Positions 22,403 to 34,432 are shown, counted from the stretch's first letter. The stretch: 64,000 nt of DNA from Denticeps clupeoides (GCF_900700375.1 NC_041707.1:33573509-33637508), one strand, 5' to 3'. Made by a program: numbers and translations. Notes: generated by a model not told the origin, from the letters alone.

Positions 22403-22689
22403 CTTAAAAAGGGTTTTACACACTCCTTTGTTAGTTAGTCAATATTACATTTGGATAAGTAGTCTAGTTCTTGACTATTGGATTTATTGGTGACCCAGAA
22501 AATGTTCCACCAATTTTTTTTTACATTCATGCCGTCAAAAGAGCAAATGGAATGAGGAAGAAGTCATTTCTCTCAACAGCTAGAGTCAAGTCAACTCTTC
22601 TTTAAAAATAAGTCACACATGACAAAGCTCAAACGTGAGATGAACATTATCGAGGGAGGTTTAAAAACTGAAGTGACCTTAACATCAGA

Positions 22690-22762
22690 AGGCTCCAGTG
22701 AGGATCGAACTCACGAACCCTGGTTTACAAGACCAGTGCTCTGTCCACTGAGCTATGAAGCC
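22690..22762 (-). tRNA. tRNA-Thr (TGT)
   Basis: Class A; 5' flank S. One G to T change in the variable region (cgaaccc allele). Confidence 0.85.
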
Positions 22763-22970
22763 ATTGCTCACATTTTTCTGACTTGGATCGAGCATCCAAT
22801 TTGTGATTCGTTGCGTTAAAGACCATAGCCCTAAGTACTGAAGCCACTTTTCAAATTTGTCTTAACTTTGCTGTGCGTTCAACTATATTACCTGTTTTGG
22901 ACAACTAGTGAAATTCAAGAGATGGTTTTTATGACTCAAGTTCTACATCTAAAGTGACAAAAGCACTTGA

Positions 22971-23043
22971 AGGCTTCAGTGAGGTTCGAACTCACGACCC
23001 CTGGTTTACGAGACCAGTGCTCTTGCCACTGAGCTATGAAGCC
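22971..23043 (-). tRNA. tRNA-Thr (CGT)
   Basis: Class B, no lesion seen; 5' flank L. Its 3' trailer has the private change agcacttg shared with 33642 and 44076. Confidence 0.92.
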
Positions 23044-23329
23044 CTTAAAAAGTGTTTTCCACACTCCTTTGTTAATTAGTCAATTTTACATTTGGATAAT
23101 TAGTCTAGTTCTTGACTATTGGATTTATTGGTGACCCAGAAAATGTTCCACCAATTTTTTTTACATTCATGCCGTCAAAAGAGCAAATGGAATGAGGAAG
23201 AAGTCATTTCTCTCAACAGCTAGAGTCAAGTCAACTCTTCTTTAAAAGTAAGTCACATATGACAAAGCTCAAACGTGAGATGAACATTATCGAGGGAGGT
23301 TTAAAAACTCAAGTGACCTTGACATCAGA

Positions 23330-23402
23330 AGGCTCCAGTGAGGATCGAACTCACGACCCCTGGTTTACAAGACCAGTGCTCTGGCAACTGAGCTATGAAG
23401 CC
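23330..23402 (-). tRNA. tRNA-Thr (TGT)
   Basis: Class A, ggcaac D-loop allele; 5' flank L. Confidence 0.82.
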
Positions 23403-23688
23403 CTTAAAATGAGGTTTACTTACTCCTTTGTTACTTAGTCAATATTACATTTGGATAACTAGTCTAGTTCTTGACTATTGTATTTATTGGTGACCCAGAA
23501 AATGTTCCACCAATTATTTTTACATTCATGCCATCAAAAGAGCAAATGGAATGAGGAAGAAGTCATTTCTCTCAACTGCTACAGTCAAGTCAACTCTTCT
23601 TGAAAAATAAGTCAAATATGACAAGGCTCAAATGTGAGATGAACATTATCGAGGGAGGTTTAAAAACTGAAGTGACCTTAACATCAGA

Positions 23689-23761
23689 AGGCTCCAGTGA
23701 GGATCGAACTCACGACCCCTGGTTTACAAGACCAGTGCTCTGGCCACTGAGCTATGAAGCC
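23689..23761 (-). tRNA. tRNA-Thr (TGT)
   Basis: Class A, no lesion seen; 5' flank S. Confidence 0.92.
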
Positions 23762-23968
23762 ATTGTTCACATTTTTCTGACTTGGATCGAGCATCTAATT
23801 TGTGATTCGTTGCGTTAAAGACCATAGCCGAAGTACGGAAGCCACTTTTCAAATTTGTCTTAACTTTGCTGTGCGTTCAACTATATTACTTGTTTTGGAC
23901 AACTAGTGAAATTCAAGAGATGGTTTTTATGACTCAAGTTCTACATCTAAAGTGACAAAAGCATTTGA

Positions 23969-24042
23969 AGGCTTCAGATGAGGTTCGAACTCACGACCCC
24001 TGGTTTACGAGACCAGTGCTCTTGCCACTGAGCTATGAAGCC
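23969..24042 (-). tRNA. tRNA-Thr (CGT), 1-base insertion
   Basis: Class B; 5' flank L. One extra base at the T stem/acceptor junction. Confidence 0.5.
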
Positions 24043-24328
24043 CTTAAAAAGGGTTTTACACACTCCTTTGTTAATTAGTCAATTTTACATTTGGATAACT
24101 AGTCTAGTTCTTGACTATTGTATTTATTGGTGACCCAGAAAAAGTTCCACCAATTATTTTTACATTCATGCCATCAAAAGAGCAAATGGAATGAGGAATA
24201 AGTCATTTCTCTCAACAGCTAGAGTCAAGTCAACTCTTGTTTAAAAATAAATCGCATATGACAAAGCTCAAACGTGAGATGAACATTATCGAGGGAGGTT
24301 TAAAAACTGAAGTGACCTTGACATCAGA

Positions 24329-24401
24329 AGGCTCCAGTGAGGATCGAACTCACGACCCCTGGTTTACAAGACCAGTGCTCTGGCCACTGAGCTATGAAGC
24401 C
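24329..24401 (-). tRNA. tRNA-Thr (TGT)
   Basis: Class A, no lesion seen; 5' flank D. Confidence 0.9.
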
Positions 24402-24514
24402 ATTGTTCAAATTTTTCTGACTTGGACTATATTACTTGTTAAGGAAAACTAGTGAAATTCAGGAGATGGTTTTTATGACTCAAGTTCTAAATCTAAAGTG
24501 AGAAAAGTATTTGA

Positions 24515-24587
24515 AGGCTTCAGTGAGGTTCAAACTCACGACCCCTGATATACAAGAGCAGTGCTCTTGCCACTGAGCTATGGAGCC
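24515..24587 (-). pseudogene. tRNA-Thr (TGT) decayed, gatata allele
   Basis: Same four changes as 19693; 5' flank L. Confidence 0.72.
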
Positions 24588-24872
24588 CTTAAAGTAGGTT
24601 TTACACACTCCTTTGTTACTTAGTAAATATTTCATTTGGATAAGTAGTCTAGTCCTTGACTATTGTATTTATTGGTGACACAGAAAATGTTCAACAAATT
24701 TTTTTTACATTCATGCCATCAAAAGAGCAAATGGAATGAGGAAGAAGTCATTTCTCTCAACTGCTACAGTCAAGTCAACTCTTCTTTAAAAATAAGTCAA
24801 ATATGACAAGGCTCAAATGTGAGATGAACATTATCGAGGAGGTTTAAAAACAGAAGTGACATTAACATCAAA

Positions 24873-24945
24873 AGGCTCCAGTGAGGATCGAACTCACGAC
24901 CCCTGGTTTACAAGACCAGTGCTCTGTCCACTGAGCTATGAAGCC
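24873..24945 (-). tRNA. tRNA-Thr (TGT)
   Basis: Class A, no lesion seen; 5' flank S. Confidence 0.92.
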
Positions 24946-25153
24946 ATTGTTCACATTTTTCTGACTTGGATCGAGCATCCAATTTGTGATTCGTTGCGTT
25001 AAAGACCATAGCCCAAAGTACTGAAGCCACTTTTCAAATTTGTCTTAACTTTGCTTTGCGTTCAACTATATTACTTGTTTTGGACAACTAGTGAAATTCA
25101 AGAGATGGTTTTTATGACTCAAGTTCTACATCTAAAGTGACAAAAGCATTTGA

Positions 25154-25226
25154 AGGCTTCAGTGAGGTTCGAACTCACGACCCCTGGTTTACGAGACCAG
25201 TGCTCTTGCCACTGAGCTATGAAGCC
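25154..25226 (-). tRNA. tRNA-Thr (CGT)
   Basis: Class B, no lesion seen; 5' flank L. Confidence 0.92.
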
Positions 25227-25512
25227 CTTAAAAAGGGTTTTACACACTCCTTTGTTAATTAGTCAATTTTACATTTGGATAAGTAGTCTAGTTCTTGACT
25301 ATTGGATTTATTGGTGACCCAGAAAATGTTCCACCAATTTTTTTTACATTCATGCCGTCAAAAGAGCAAATGGAATGAGGAAGAAGTCATTTCTCTCAAC
25401 AGCTAGAGTCAAGTCAACTCTTCTTTAAAAATAAGTCACATATGACAAAGCTCAAACGTGAGATGAACATTATCGAGGGAGGTTTAAAAACTGAAGTGAC
25501 CTTAACATCAGA

Positions 25513-25585
25513 AGGCTCCAGTGAGGATCGAACTCACGACCCCTGGTTTACGAGACCAGTGCTCTGGCCACTGAGCTATGAAGCC
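25513..25585 (-). tRNA. tRNA-Thr (CGT), A/B hybrid
   Basis: CGT anticodon with A-type sequence on both sides (ggctcc and ctggcc), so the B-derived tract is only around the anticodon; 5' flank L. Confidence 0.9.
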
Positions 25586-25872
25586 CTTAAAAAGGGTTTA
25601 CTACACTCCTTTGTTAGTTAGTCAATATTACATTTGGATAAGTAGTCTAGTTCTTGACTATTGGATTTATTGGTGACCCAGAAAATGTTCCACCAATTTT
25701 TTTTACATTCATGCCGTCAAAAGAGCAAATGGAATGTAGGAAGAAGTCATTTCTCTCAACAGCTAGAGTCAAGTCAACTCTTCTTTAAAAATAAGTCACA
25801 TATGACAAAGCTCAAATGTGAGATGAACATTATCGAGGGAGGTTTAAAAACTGAAGTGACCTTAACATCAGA

Positions 25873-25945
25873 AGGCTCCAGTGAGGATCGAACTCACGAC
25901 CCCTGGTTTACAAGACCAGTGCTCTGGCCACTGAGCTATGAAGCC
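25873..25945 (-). tRNA. tRNA-Thr (TGT)
   Basis: Class A, no lesion seen; 5' flank S. Confidence 0.92.
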
Positions 25946-26153
25946 ATTGCTCACATTTTTCTGATTTGGATCGAGCATCCAATTTGTGATTTGTTGCGTT
26001 AAAGACCATAGCCCTAAGTACTGAAGCCACTTTTCAAATTTGTCTTAACTTTGCTGTGCGTTCAACTATATTACTTGTTTTGGACAACTAGTGAAATTCA
26101 AGAGATGGTTTTTATGACTCAAGTTCTAAATCTAAAGTGAGAAAAGTATTTGA

Positions 26154-26226
26154 AGGCTTCAGTGAGGTTCAAACTCACGACCCCTGATTTACCAGACCAG
26201 TGCTCTTGCCACTGAGCTATGGAGCC
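26154..26226 (-). pseudogene. Thr-bodied tRNA with anticodon GGT
   Basis: Same allele as 14265, but here behind a full-length spacer S; 5' flank L. Confidence 0.65.
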
Positions 26227-26512
26227 TTTAAAGTGGGTTTTACACACTCCTTTGTTACTTAGTCAATATTACATTTGGATAAGTAGTCTAGTTCTTGACT
26301 ATTGTATTTATTGGTGACCCAGAAAATGTTCCACCAATTTTTTTTAAATTAATGCCGTCAAAAGAGCAAATGGAATGAGGAAGAAGTCATTTCTCTCAAC
26401 AGCTAGAGTCAAGTCAACTCTTCTTTAAAAATAAGTCACATATGACAAAGCTCAAACGTGAGATGAACATTATCGAGGGAGGTTTAAAAACTGAAGTGAC
26501 CTTAACATCAGA

Positions 26513-26585
26513 AGGCTCCAGTGAGGATCGAACTCACGACCCCTGGTTTACAAGACCAGTGCTCTGGCCACTGAGCTATGAAGCC
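26513..26585 (-). tRNA. tRNA-Thr (TGT)
   Basis: Class A, no lesion seen; 5' flank L. Confidence 0.92.
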
Positions 26586-26871
26586 CTTAAAATGGGGTTT
26601 ACTTACTCCTTTGTTACTTAGTCAATATTACATTTGGATAACTAGTCTAGTTCTTGACTATTGTATTTATTGGTGACCCAGAAAATGTTCCACCAATTAT
26701 TTTTACATTCATGCCGTCAAAAGAGCAAATGGAATGAGGAAGAAGTCATTTCTCTCAACAGCTAGAGTCAAGTCAACTCTTCTTTAAAAATAAGTCACAT
26801 ATGACAAAGCTCAAACGTGAGATGAACATTATCGAGGGAGGTTTAAAAACTGAAGTGACCTTAACATCAGA

Positions 26872-26944
26872 AGGCTCCAGTGAGGATCGAACTCACGACC
26901 CCTGGTTTACAAGACCAGTGCTCTGTCCACTGAGCTATGAAGCC
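26872..26944 (-). tRNA. tRNA-Thr (TGT)
   Basis: Class A, no lesion seen; 5' flank S. Confidence 0.92.
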
Positions 26945-27152
26945 ATTGTTCACATTTTTCTGACTTGGATCGAGCATCCAATTTGTGATTCGTTGCGTTA
27001 AAGACCATAGCCCTAAGTACTGAAGCCACTTTTCAAATTTGTCTTAACTTTGCTGTGCGTTCAACTATATTACTTGTTTTGGAAAACTAGTGAAATTTAA
27101 GAGATGGTTTTTATGACTCATGTTCTACATCTAAAGTGACAGAAGTATTTCA

Positions 27153-27225
27153 AGACTTCAGTGAGGTTCTAACTCACGACCACTGGTTTACGAGACCAGT
27201 GCTCTTGCCACTGAGCTATGAAGCC
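27153..27225 (-). pseudogene. tRNA-Thr (CGT), box B damaged
   Basis: Class B; 5' flank L. T-loop C56 is A, the variable region is changed and 2-71 is a wobble. Confidence 0.6.
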
Positions 27226-27511
27226 CTTAAAAAGGGTTTTACACACTCCTTTGTTAGTTAGTCAATATTACATTTGGATAAGTAGTCTAGTTCTTGACTA
27301 TTGGATTTATTGGTGACCCAGAAAATGTTCCACCAATTTTTTTTACATTCATGGCGTCAAAAGAGCAAATGGAATGAAGAAGAAGTCATTTCTCTCAACA
27401 GCTAGAGTCAAGTCAACTCTTCTTTAAAAATAAGTCACACATGACAAAGCTCAAACGTGAGATGAACATTATCGAGGGAGGTTTAAAAACTGAAGTGACC
27501 TTAACATCAGA

Positions 27512-27584
27512 AGGCTCCAGTGAGGATCGAACTCACGAACCCTGGTTTACAAGACCAGTGCTCTGTCCACTGAGCTATGAAGCC
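27512..27584 (-). tRNA. tRNA-Thr (TGT)
   Basis: Class A, cgaaccc allele; 5' flank S. Confidence 0.85.
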
Positions 27585-27792
27585 ATTGCTCACATTTTTC
27601 TGACTTGGATCGAGCATCCAATTTGTGATTCGTTGCGTTAAAGACCATAGCCCTAAGTACTGAAGCCACTTTTCAAATTTGTCTTAACTTTGCTGTGCGT
27701 TCAACTATATTACTTGTTTTGGACAACTAGTGAAATTCAAGAGATGGTTTTTATGACTCAAGTTCTACATCTAAAGTGACAAAAGCATTTGA

Positions 27793-27865
27793 AGGCTTCA
27801 GTGAGGTTCGAACTCACGACCCCTGGTTTACGAGACCAGTGCTCTTGCCACTGAGCTATGAAGCC
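27793..27865 (-). tRNA. tRNA-Thr (CGT)
   Basis: Class B, no lesion seen; 5' flank L. Confidence 0.92.
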
Positions 27866-28151
27866 CTTAAAAAGTGTTTTCCACACTCCTTTGTTAATTA
27901 GTCAATTTTACATTTGGATAATTAGTCTAGTTCTTGACTATTGGATTTATTGGTGACCCAGAAAATGTTCCACCAATTTTTTTTACATTCATGCCGTCAA
28001 AAGAGCAAATGGAATGAGGAAGAAGTCATTTCTCTCAACAGCTAGAGTCAAGTCAACTCTTCTTTAAAAGTAAGTCACATATGACAAAGCTCAAACGTGA
28101 GATGAACATTATCGAGGGAGGTTTAAAAACTCAAGTGACCTTGACATCAGA

Positions 28152-28224
28152 AGGCTCCAGTGAGGATCGAACTCACGACCCCTGGTTTACAAGACCAGTG
28201 CTCTGTCCACTGAGCTATGAAGCC
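28152..28224 (-). tRNA. tRNA-Thr (TGT)
   Basis: Class A, no lesion seen; 5' flank S. Confidence 0.92.
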
Positions 28225-28431
28225 ATTGCTCACATTTTTCTGATTTGGATCGAGCATCCAATTTGTGATTCGTGCGTTAAAGACCATAGCCCTAAGTACT
28301 GAAGCCACTTTTCAAATTTGTCTTAACTTTGCTGTGCGTTCAACTATATTACTTGTTTTGGACAACTAGTGAAATTCAAGAGATGGTTTTTTATGACTCA
28401 AGTTCTACATCTAAAGTGACAAAAGCATTGA

Positions 28432-28504
28432 AGGCTTCAGTGAGGTTCGAACTCACGACCCCTGGTTTACGAGACCAGTGCTCTTGCCACTGAGCTATGA
28501 AGCC
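28432..28504 (-). tRNA. tRNA-Thr (CGT)
   Basis: Class B, no lesion seen; 5' flank L. The 3' trailer is one base shorter than usual but keeps the T-run. Confidence 0.91.
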
Positions 28505-28787
28505 CTTAAAAAGGGTTTTACACACTCCTTTGTAATAGTCAATTTTACATTTGGATAATTAGTCTAGTTCTTGACTATTGGATTTATTGGTGACCCAGAA
28601 ATGTTCCACCAATTTTTTTTACATTCATGCCGTCAAAAGAGCAAATGGAATGAGGAAGAAGTCATTTCTCTCAACAGCTAGAGTCAAGTCAACTCTTCTT
28701 TAAAAATAAGTCACATATGACAAAGCTCAAACGTGAGATGAACATTATCGAGGGAGGTTTAAAAACTGAAGTGACCTTAACATCAGA

Positions 28788-28860
28788 AGGCTCCAGTGAG
28801 GATCGAACTCACGACCCCTGGTTTACGAGACCAGTGCTCTTGCCACTGAGCTATGAAGCC
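28788..28860 (-). tRNA. tRNA-Thr (CGT), A/B hybrid
   Basis: Class H, fully paired; 5' flank L. Confidence 0.9.
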
Positions 28861-29146
28861 CTTAAAAAGGGTTTTACACACTCCTTTGTTAGTTAGTCAA
28901 TATTACATTTGGATAAGTAGTCTAGTTCTTGACTATTGGATTTATTGGTGACCCAGAAAATGTTCCACCAATTTTTTTTACATTCATGCCGTCAAAAGAG
29001 CAAATGGAATGAGGAAGAAGTCATTTCTCTCAACAGCTAGAGTCAAGTCAACTCTTCTTTAAAAATAAGTCACATATGACAAAGCTCAAATGTGAGATGA
29101 ACATTATCGAGGGAGGTTTAAAAACTGAAGTGACCTTAACATCAGA

Positions 29147-29220
29147 AGGCTCCAGTGAGGATCGAACATCACGACCCCTGGTTTACAAGACCAGTGCTCT
29201 GTCCACTGAGCTATGAAGAC
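29147..29220 (-). tRNA. tRNA-Thr (TGT), T-stem insertion
   Basis: Class A; 5' flank S. One extra base in the T stem plus T-C at 2-71. Confidence 0.45.
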
Positions 29221-29428
29221 ATTGCTCACATTTTTCTGATTTGGATCGAGCATCCAATTTGTGATTCGTTGCGTTAAAGACCATAGCCCTAAGTACTGAA
29301 GCCACTTTTCAAATTTGTCTTAACTTTGCTGTGCGTTCAACTATATTACTTGTCTTGGACAACTAGTGAAATTCAAGAGATGGTTTTTATGACTCAAGTT
29401 CTACATCTAAAGTGACAAAAGCATTTGA

Positions 29429-29501
29429 AGGCTTCAGTGAGGTTCGAACTCACGACCCCTGGTTTACGAGACCAGTGCTCTTGCCACTGAGCTATGAAGC
29501 C
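29429..29501 (-). tRNA. tRNA-Thr (CGT)
   Basis: Class B, no lesion seen; 5' flank L. Confidence 0.92.
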
Positions 29502-29787
29502 CTTAAAAAGTGTTTTCCACACTCCTTTGTTAATTAGTCAATTTTACATTTGGATAATTAGTCTAGTTCTTGACTATTGGATTTATTGGTGACCCAGAAA
29601 ATGTTCCACCAATTTTTTTTACATTCATGCCGTCAAAAGAGCAAATGGAATGAGGAAGAAGCCATTTCTCTCAACAGCTAGAGTCAAGTCAACTCTTCTT
29701 TAAAAGTAAGTCACATATGACAAAGCTCAAACGTGAGATGAACATTATCGAGGGAGGTTTAAAAACTCAAGTGACCTTGACATCAGA

Positions 29788-29860
29788 AGGCTCCAGTGAG
29801 GATCGAACTCACGACCCCTGGTTTACAAGACCAGTGCTCTGGCAACTGAGCTATGAAGCC
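29788..29860 (-). tRNA. tRNA-Thr (TGT)
   Basis: Class A, ggcaac D-loop allele; 5' flank L. Confidence 0.82.
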
Positions 29861-30146
29861 CTTAAAATGAGGTTTACTTACTCCTTTGTTACTTAGTCAA
29901 TATTACATTTGGATAACTAGTCTAGTTCTTGACTATTGTATTTATTGGTGACCCAGAAAATGTTCCACCAATTATTTTTACATTCATGCCATCAAAAGAG
30001 CAAATGGAATGAGGAAGAAGTCAATTTCTCTCAACTGCTACAGTCAAGTCAACTCTTCTTGAAAAATAAGTCAAATATGACAAGGCTCAAATGTGAGATG
30101 AACATTATCGAGGAGGTTTAAAAACAGAAGTGACATTAACATCAGA

Positions 30147-30219
30147 AGGCTCCAGTGAGGATCGAACTCACGACCCCTGGTTTACAAGACCAGTGCTCTG
30201 TCCACTGAGCTATGAAGCC
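30147..30219 (-). tRNA. tRNA-Thr (TGT)
   Basis: Class A, no lesion seen; 5' flank S. Confidence 0.92.
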
Positions 30220-30427
30220 ATTGTTCACATTTTTCTGACTTGGATCGAGCATCCAATTTGTGATTCGTTGCGTTAAAGACCATAGCCCTAAGTACTGAAG
30301 CCACTTTTCAAATTTGTCTTAACTTTGCTGTCCGTTCAACTATATTACTTGTTTTGGACAGCTAGTGAAATTCAAGAGATGTTTTTTATGACTCAAGTTC
30401 TACATCTAAAGTGACAAAAGCATTTGA

Positions 30428-30500
30428 AGGCTTCAGTGAGGTTCGAACTCACGACCCCTGGTTTACGAGACCAGTGCTCTTGCCACTGAGCTATGAAGCC
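30428..30500 (-). tRNA. tRNA-Thr (CGT)
   Basis: Class B, no lesion seen; 5' flank L. Confidence 0.92.
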
Positions 30501-30782
30501 CTTAAAAAGTGTTTTACACACTCCTTTGTTAGTCAGTTTTACATTTGGATAATTAGTCTAGTTCTTGACTATTGGATTTATTGGTGACCCAGAAAATGTT
30601 CCACCCATTTTTTTTACATTCATGCCGTCAAAAGAGCAAATGGAATGAGGAAGAAGTCATTTCTCTCAACAGCTAGAGTCAAGTCAACTCTTCTTTAAAA
30701 ATAAGTCACATATGACAAAGCTCAAACGTGAGATGAACATTATCGAGGGAGGTTTAAAAACTGAAGTGACCTTAACATCAGA

Positions 30783-30855
30783 AGGCTCCAGTGAGGATCG
30801 AACTCACGACCCCTGGTTTACGAGACCAGTGCTCTTGCCACTGAGCTATGAAGCC
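30783..30855 (-). tRNA. tRNA-Thr (CGT), A/B hybrid
   Basis: Class H, fully paired; 5' flank L. Confidence 0.9.
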
Positions 30856-31141
30856 CTTAAAAAGGGTTTTACACACTCCTTTGTTAGTTAGTCAATATTA
30901 CATTTGGATAAGTAGTCTAGTTCTTGACTATTGGATTTATTGGTGACCCAGAAAATATTCCACCAATTTTTTTTACATTCATGCCGTCAAAAGAGCAAAT
31001 GGAATGAAGAAGAAGTCATTTCTCTCAACAGCTAGAGTCAAGTCAACTCTTCTTTAAAAATAAGTCACATATGACAAAGCTCAAACGTGAGATGAACATT
31101 ATCGAGGGAGGTTTAAAAACTGAAGTGACCTTAACATCAGA

Positions 31142-31214
31142 AGGCTCCAGTGAGGATCGAACTCACGACCCCTGGTTTACAAGGCCAGTGCTCTGTCCAC
31201 TGAGCTATGAAGAC
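31142..31214 (-). tRNA. tRNA-Thr (TGT), two stem mismatches
   Basis: Class A; 5' flank S. Clashes at 2-71 and 31-39. Confidence 0.55.
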
Positions 31215-31422
31215 ATTGCTCACATTTTTCTGATTTGGATCGAGCATCCAATTTGTGATTCGTTGCGTTAAAGACCATAGCCCTAAGTACTGAAGCCACT
31301 TTTCAAATTTGTCTTAACTTTGCTGTGCGTTCAACTATATTACTTGTTTTGGACAACTAGTGAAATTTAAGAGATGGTTTTTATGACTCAAGTTCTACAT
31401 CTAAAGTGACAAAAGCATTTGA

Positions 31423-31495
31423 AGGCTTCAGTGAGGTTCGAACTCACGACCCCTGGTTTACGAGACCAGTGCTCTTGCCACTGAGCTATGAAGCC
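31423..31495 (-). tRNA. tRNA-Thr (CGT)
   Basis: Class B, no lesion seen; 5' flank L. Confidence 0.92.
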
Positions 31496-31781
31496 CTTAA
31501 AAAGTGTTTTCCACACTCCTTTGTTAATTAGTCAATTTTACATTTGGATAATTAGTCTAGTTCTTGACTATTGGATTTATTGGTGACCCAGAAAATGTTC
31601 CACCAATTTTTTTTACATTCATGCCGTCAAAAGAGCAAATGGAATGAGGAAGAAGTCATTTCTCTCAACAGCTAGAGTCAAGTCAACTCTTCTTTAAAAG
31701 TAAGTCACATATGACAAAGCTCAAACGTGAGATGAACATTATCGAGGGAGGTTTAAAAACTCAAGTGACCTTGACATCAGA

Positions 31782-31854
31782 AGGCTCCAGTGAGGATCGA
31801 ACTCACAACCCCTGGTTTACAAGACCAGTGCTCTGGCAACTGAGCTATGAAGCC
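31782..31854 (-). tRNA. tRNA-Thr (TGT)
   Basis: Class A, ggcaac D-loop allele with C48 changed to T; 5' flank is the L spacer that ends in the truncated copy at 32072. Confidence 0.78.
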
Positions 31855-32071
31855 CTTAAAATGAGGTTTACTTACTCCTTTGTTACTTAGTCAATATTAC
31901 ATTTGGATAACTAGTCTAGTTCTTGACTATTGTATTTATTGGTGACCCAGAAAATGTTCCACCAATTTTTTTTACATTCATGCCGTCAAAAGAGCAAATG
32001 GAATGAAGAAGAAGTCATTTCTCTCAACAGCTACAGTCAAGTCAACTCTTCTTTAAAAATAAGTCAAATAT

Positions 32072-32103
32072 GACCAGTGCTCTTGCCACTGAGCTATGAA
32101 GCC
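32072..32103 (-). pseudogene. Truncated tRNA-Thr, 5' half only
   Basis: Same junction as 42481 and 51376: spacer atgac fused to the anticodon-stem gacca. Confidence 0.87.
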
Positions 32104-32383
32104 CTTAAAAGGGTTTTACACACTCCTTTGTTAGTCAATTTTACATTTGGATAATTAGTCTAGTTCTTGACTATTGGATTTATTGGTGACCCAGAAAATG
32201 TTCCACCAATTTTTTTTACATTCATGCCATCAAAAGAGCAAATGGAATGAGGAAGAAGTCATTTCTCTCAACTGCTACAGTCAAGTCAACTCTTCTTTAA
32301 AAATAAGTCAAATATGACAAGGCTCAAATGTGAGATGAACATTATCGAGGAGGTTTAAAAACAGAAGTGACATTAACATCAGA

Positions 32384-32456
32384 AGGCTCCAGTGAGGATC
32401 GAACTCACGACCCCTGGTTTACAAGACCAGTGCTCTGTCCACTGAGCTATAAAGGC
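32384..32456 (-). tRNA. tRNA-Thr (TGT), acceptor variant
   Basis: Class A, aaaggc allele (C-C at 2-71); 5' flank S. Confidence 0.65.
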
Positions 32457-32664
32457 ATTGTTCACATTTTTATGACTTGGATCGAGCATCCAATTTGTGA
32501 TTCGTTGCGTTAAAGACCATAGCCCTAAGTACTGAAGCCACTTTTCAAATTTGTCTTAACTTTGCTTTGCGTTCAACTATATTACTTGTTTTGGACAACT
32601 AGTGAAATTCAAGAGATGGTTTTTATGACTCAAGTTCTACATCTAAAGTGACAAAAGCATTTGA

Positions 32665-32736
32665 AGGCTTCAGTGAGGTTCGAACTCACGACCCTGGTTT
32701 ACAAGACCAGTGCTCTGGCCACTGAGCTATGAAGCC
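32665..32736 (-). tRNA. tRNA-Thr (TGT), B-type ends, 1-base deletion
   Basis: One base is missing from the variable region; 5' flank L. Sister of 43076. Confidence 0.7.
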
Positions 32737-33022
32737 CTTAAAATGAGGTTTACTTACTCCTTTGTTACTTAGTCAATATTACATTTGGATAACTAGTCTA
32801 GTTCTTGACTATTGTATTTATTGGTGACCCAGAAAATGTTCCACCAATTATTTTTACATTCATGCCATCAAAAGAGCAAATGGAATGAGGAAGAAGTCAT
32901 TTCTCTTACCTGCTACAGTCAAGTCAACTCTTCTTTAAAAATAAGTCACATATGACAAAGCTCAAACGTGAGATGAACATTATCGAGGGAGGTTTAAAAA
33001 CTGAAGTGACCTTAACATCAGA

Positions 33023-33095
33023 AGGCTCCAGTGAGGATCGAACTCACGACCCCTGGTTTACGAGACCAGTGCTCTTGCCACTGAGCTATGAAGCC
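33023..33095 (-). tRNA. tRNA-Thr (CGT), A/B hybrid
   Basis: Class H, fully paired; 5' flank L. Confidence 0.9.
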
Positions 33096-33381
33096 CTTAA
33101 AAAGGGTTTTACACACTCCTTTGTTAGTTAGTCAATATTACATTTGGATAAGTAGTCTAGTTCTTGACTATTGGATTTATTGGTGACCCAGAAAATGTTC
33201 CACCAATTTTTTTTACATTCATGCCGTCAAAAGAGCAAATGGAATGAGGAAGAAGTCATTTCTCTCAACAGCTAGAGTCAAGTCAACTCTTCTTTAAAAA
33301 TAAGTCACATATGACAAAGCTCAAATGTGAGATGAACATTATCGAGGGAGGTTTAAAAACTGAAGTGACCTTAACATCAGA

Positions 33382-33433
33382 AGGCTCCAGTGAGGATCGA
33401 ACATACGACCCCTGGTTTACAAGCTATGAAGAC
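33382..33433 (-). pseudogene. tRNA-Thr with internal deletion
   Basis: Class A; 5' flank S. The D arm and 5' side of the anticodon arm are gone, through a short caag/gagc-type junction, leaving 52 bases. The sister at 43794 is full length. Confidence 0.87.
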
Positions 33434-33641
33434 ATTGCTCACATTTTTCTGATTTGGATCGAGCATCCAATTTGTGATTCGTTGCGTTAAAGACCATAGC
33501 CCTAAGTACTGAAGCCACTTTTCAAATTTGTCTTAACTTTGCTGTGCGTTCGACTATATTACTTGTCTTGGACAACTAGTGAAATTCAAGAGATGGTTTT
33601 TATGACTCAAGTTCTACATCTAAAGTGACAAAAGCACTTGA

Positions 33642-33714
33642 AGGCTTCAGTGAGGTTCGAACTCACGACCCCTGGTTTACGAGACCAGTGCTCTTGCCAC
33701 TGAGCTATGAAGCC
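33642..33714 (-). tRNA. tRNA-Thr (CGT)
   Basis: Class B, no lesion seen; 5' flank L. Confidence 0.92.
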
Positions 33715-34000
33715 CTTAAAAAGTGTTTTCCACACTCCTTTGTTAATTAGTCAATTTTACATTTGGATAATTAGTCTAGTTCTTGACTATTGGATTTATT
33801 GGTGACCCAGAAAATGTTCCACCAATTTTTTTTACATTCATGCCGTCAAAAGAGCAAATGGAATGAGGAAGAAGTCATTTCTCTCAACAGCTAGAGTCAA
33901 GTCAACTCTTCTTTAAAAGTAAGTCACATATGACAAAGCTCAAACGTGAGATGAACATTATCGAGGGAGGTTTAAAAACTCAAGTGACCTTGACATCAGA

Positions 34001-34073
34001 AGGCTCCAGTGAGTATCGAACTCACGACCCCTGGTTTACAAGACCAGTGCTCTGGCAACTGAGCTATGAAGCC
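34001..34073 (-). tRNA. tRNA-Thr (TGT)
   Basis: Class A, ggcaac allele plus C60 to A in the T loop (gagtat); 5' flank L. Shares both with 44435. Confidence 0.78.
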
Positions 34074-34359
34074 CTTAAAATGAGGTTTACTTACTCCTTT
34101 GTTACTTAGTCAATATTACATTTGGATAACTAGTCTAGTTCTTGACTATTGTATTTATTGGTGACCCAGAAAATGTTCCACCAATTATTTTTACATTCAT
34201 GCCATCAAAAGAGCAAATGGAATGAGGAAGAAGTCATTTCTCTCAACTGCTACAGTCAAGTCAACTCTTCTTGAAAAATAAGTCAAATATGACAAGGCTC
34301 AAATGTGAGATGAACATTATCGAGGGAGGTTTAAAAACTGAAGTGACCTTAACATCAGA

Positions 34360-34432
34360 AGGCTCCAGTGAGGATCGAACTCACGACCCCTGGTTTACAA
34401 GACCAGTGCTCTGGCCACTGAGCTATGAAGCC
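34360..34432 (-). tRNA. tRNA-Thr (TGT)
   Basis: Class A, no lesion seen; 5' flank S. Confidence 0.92.
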
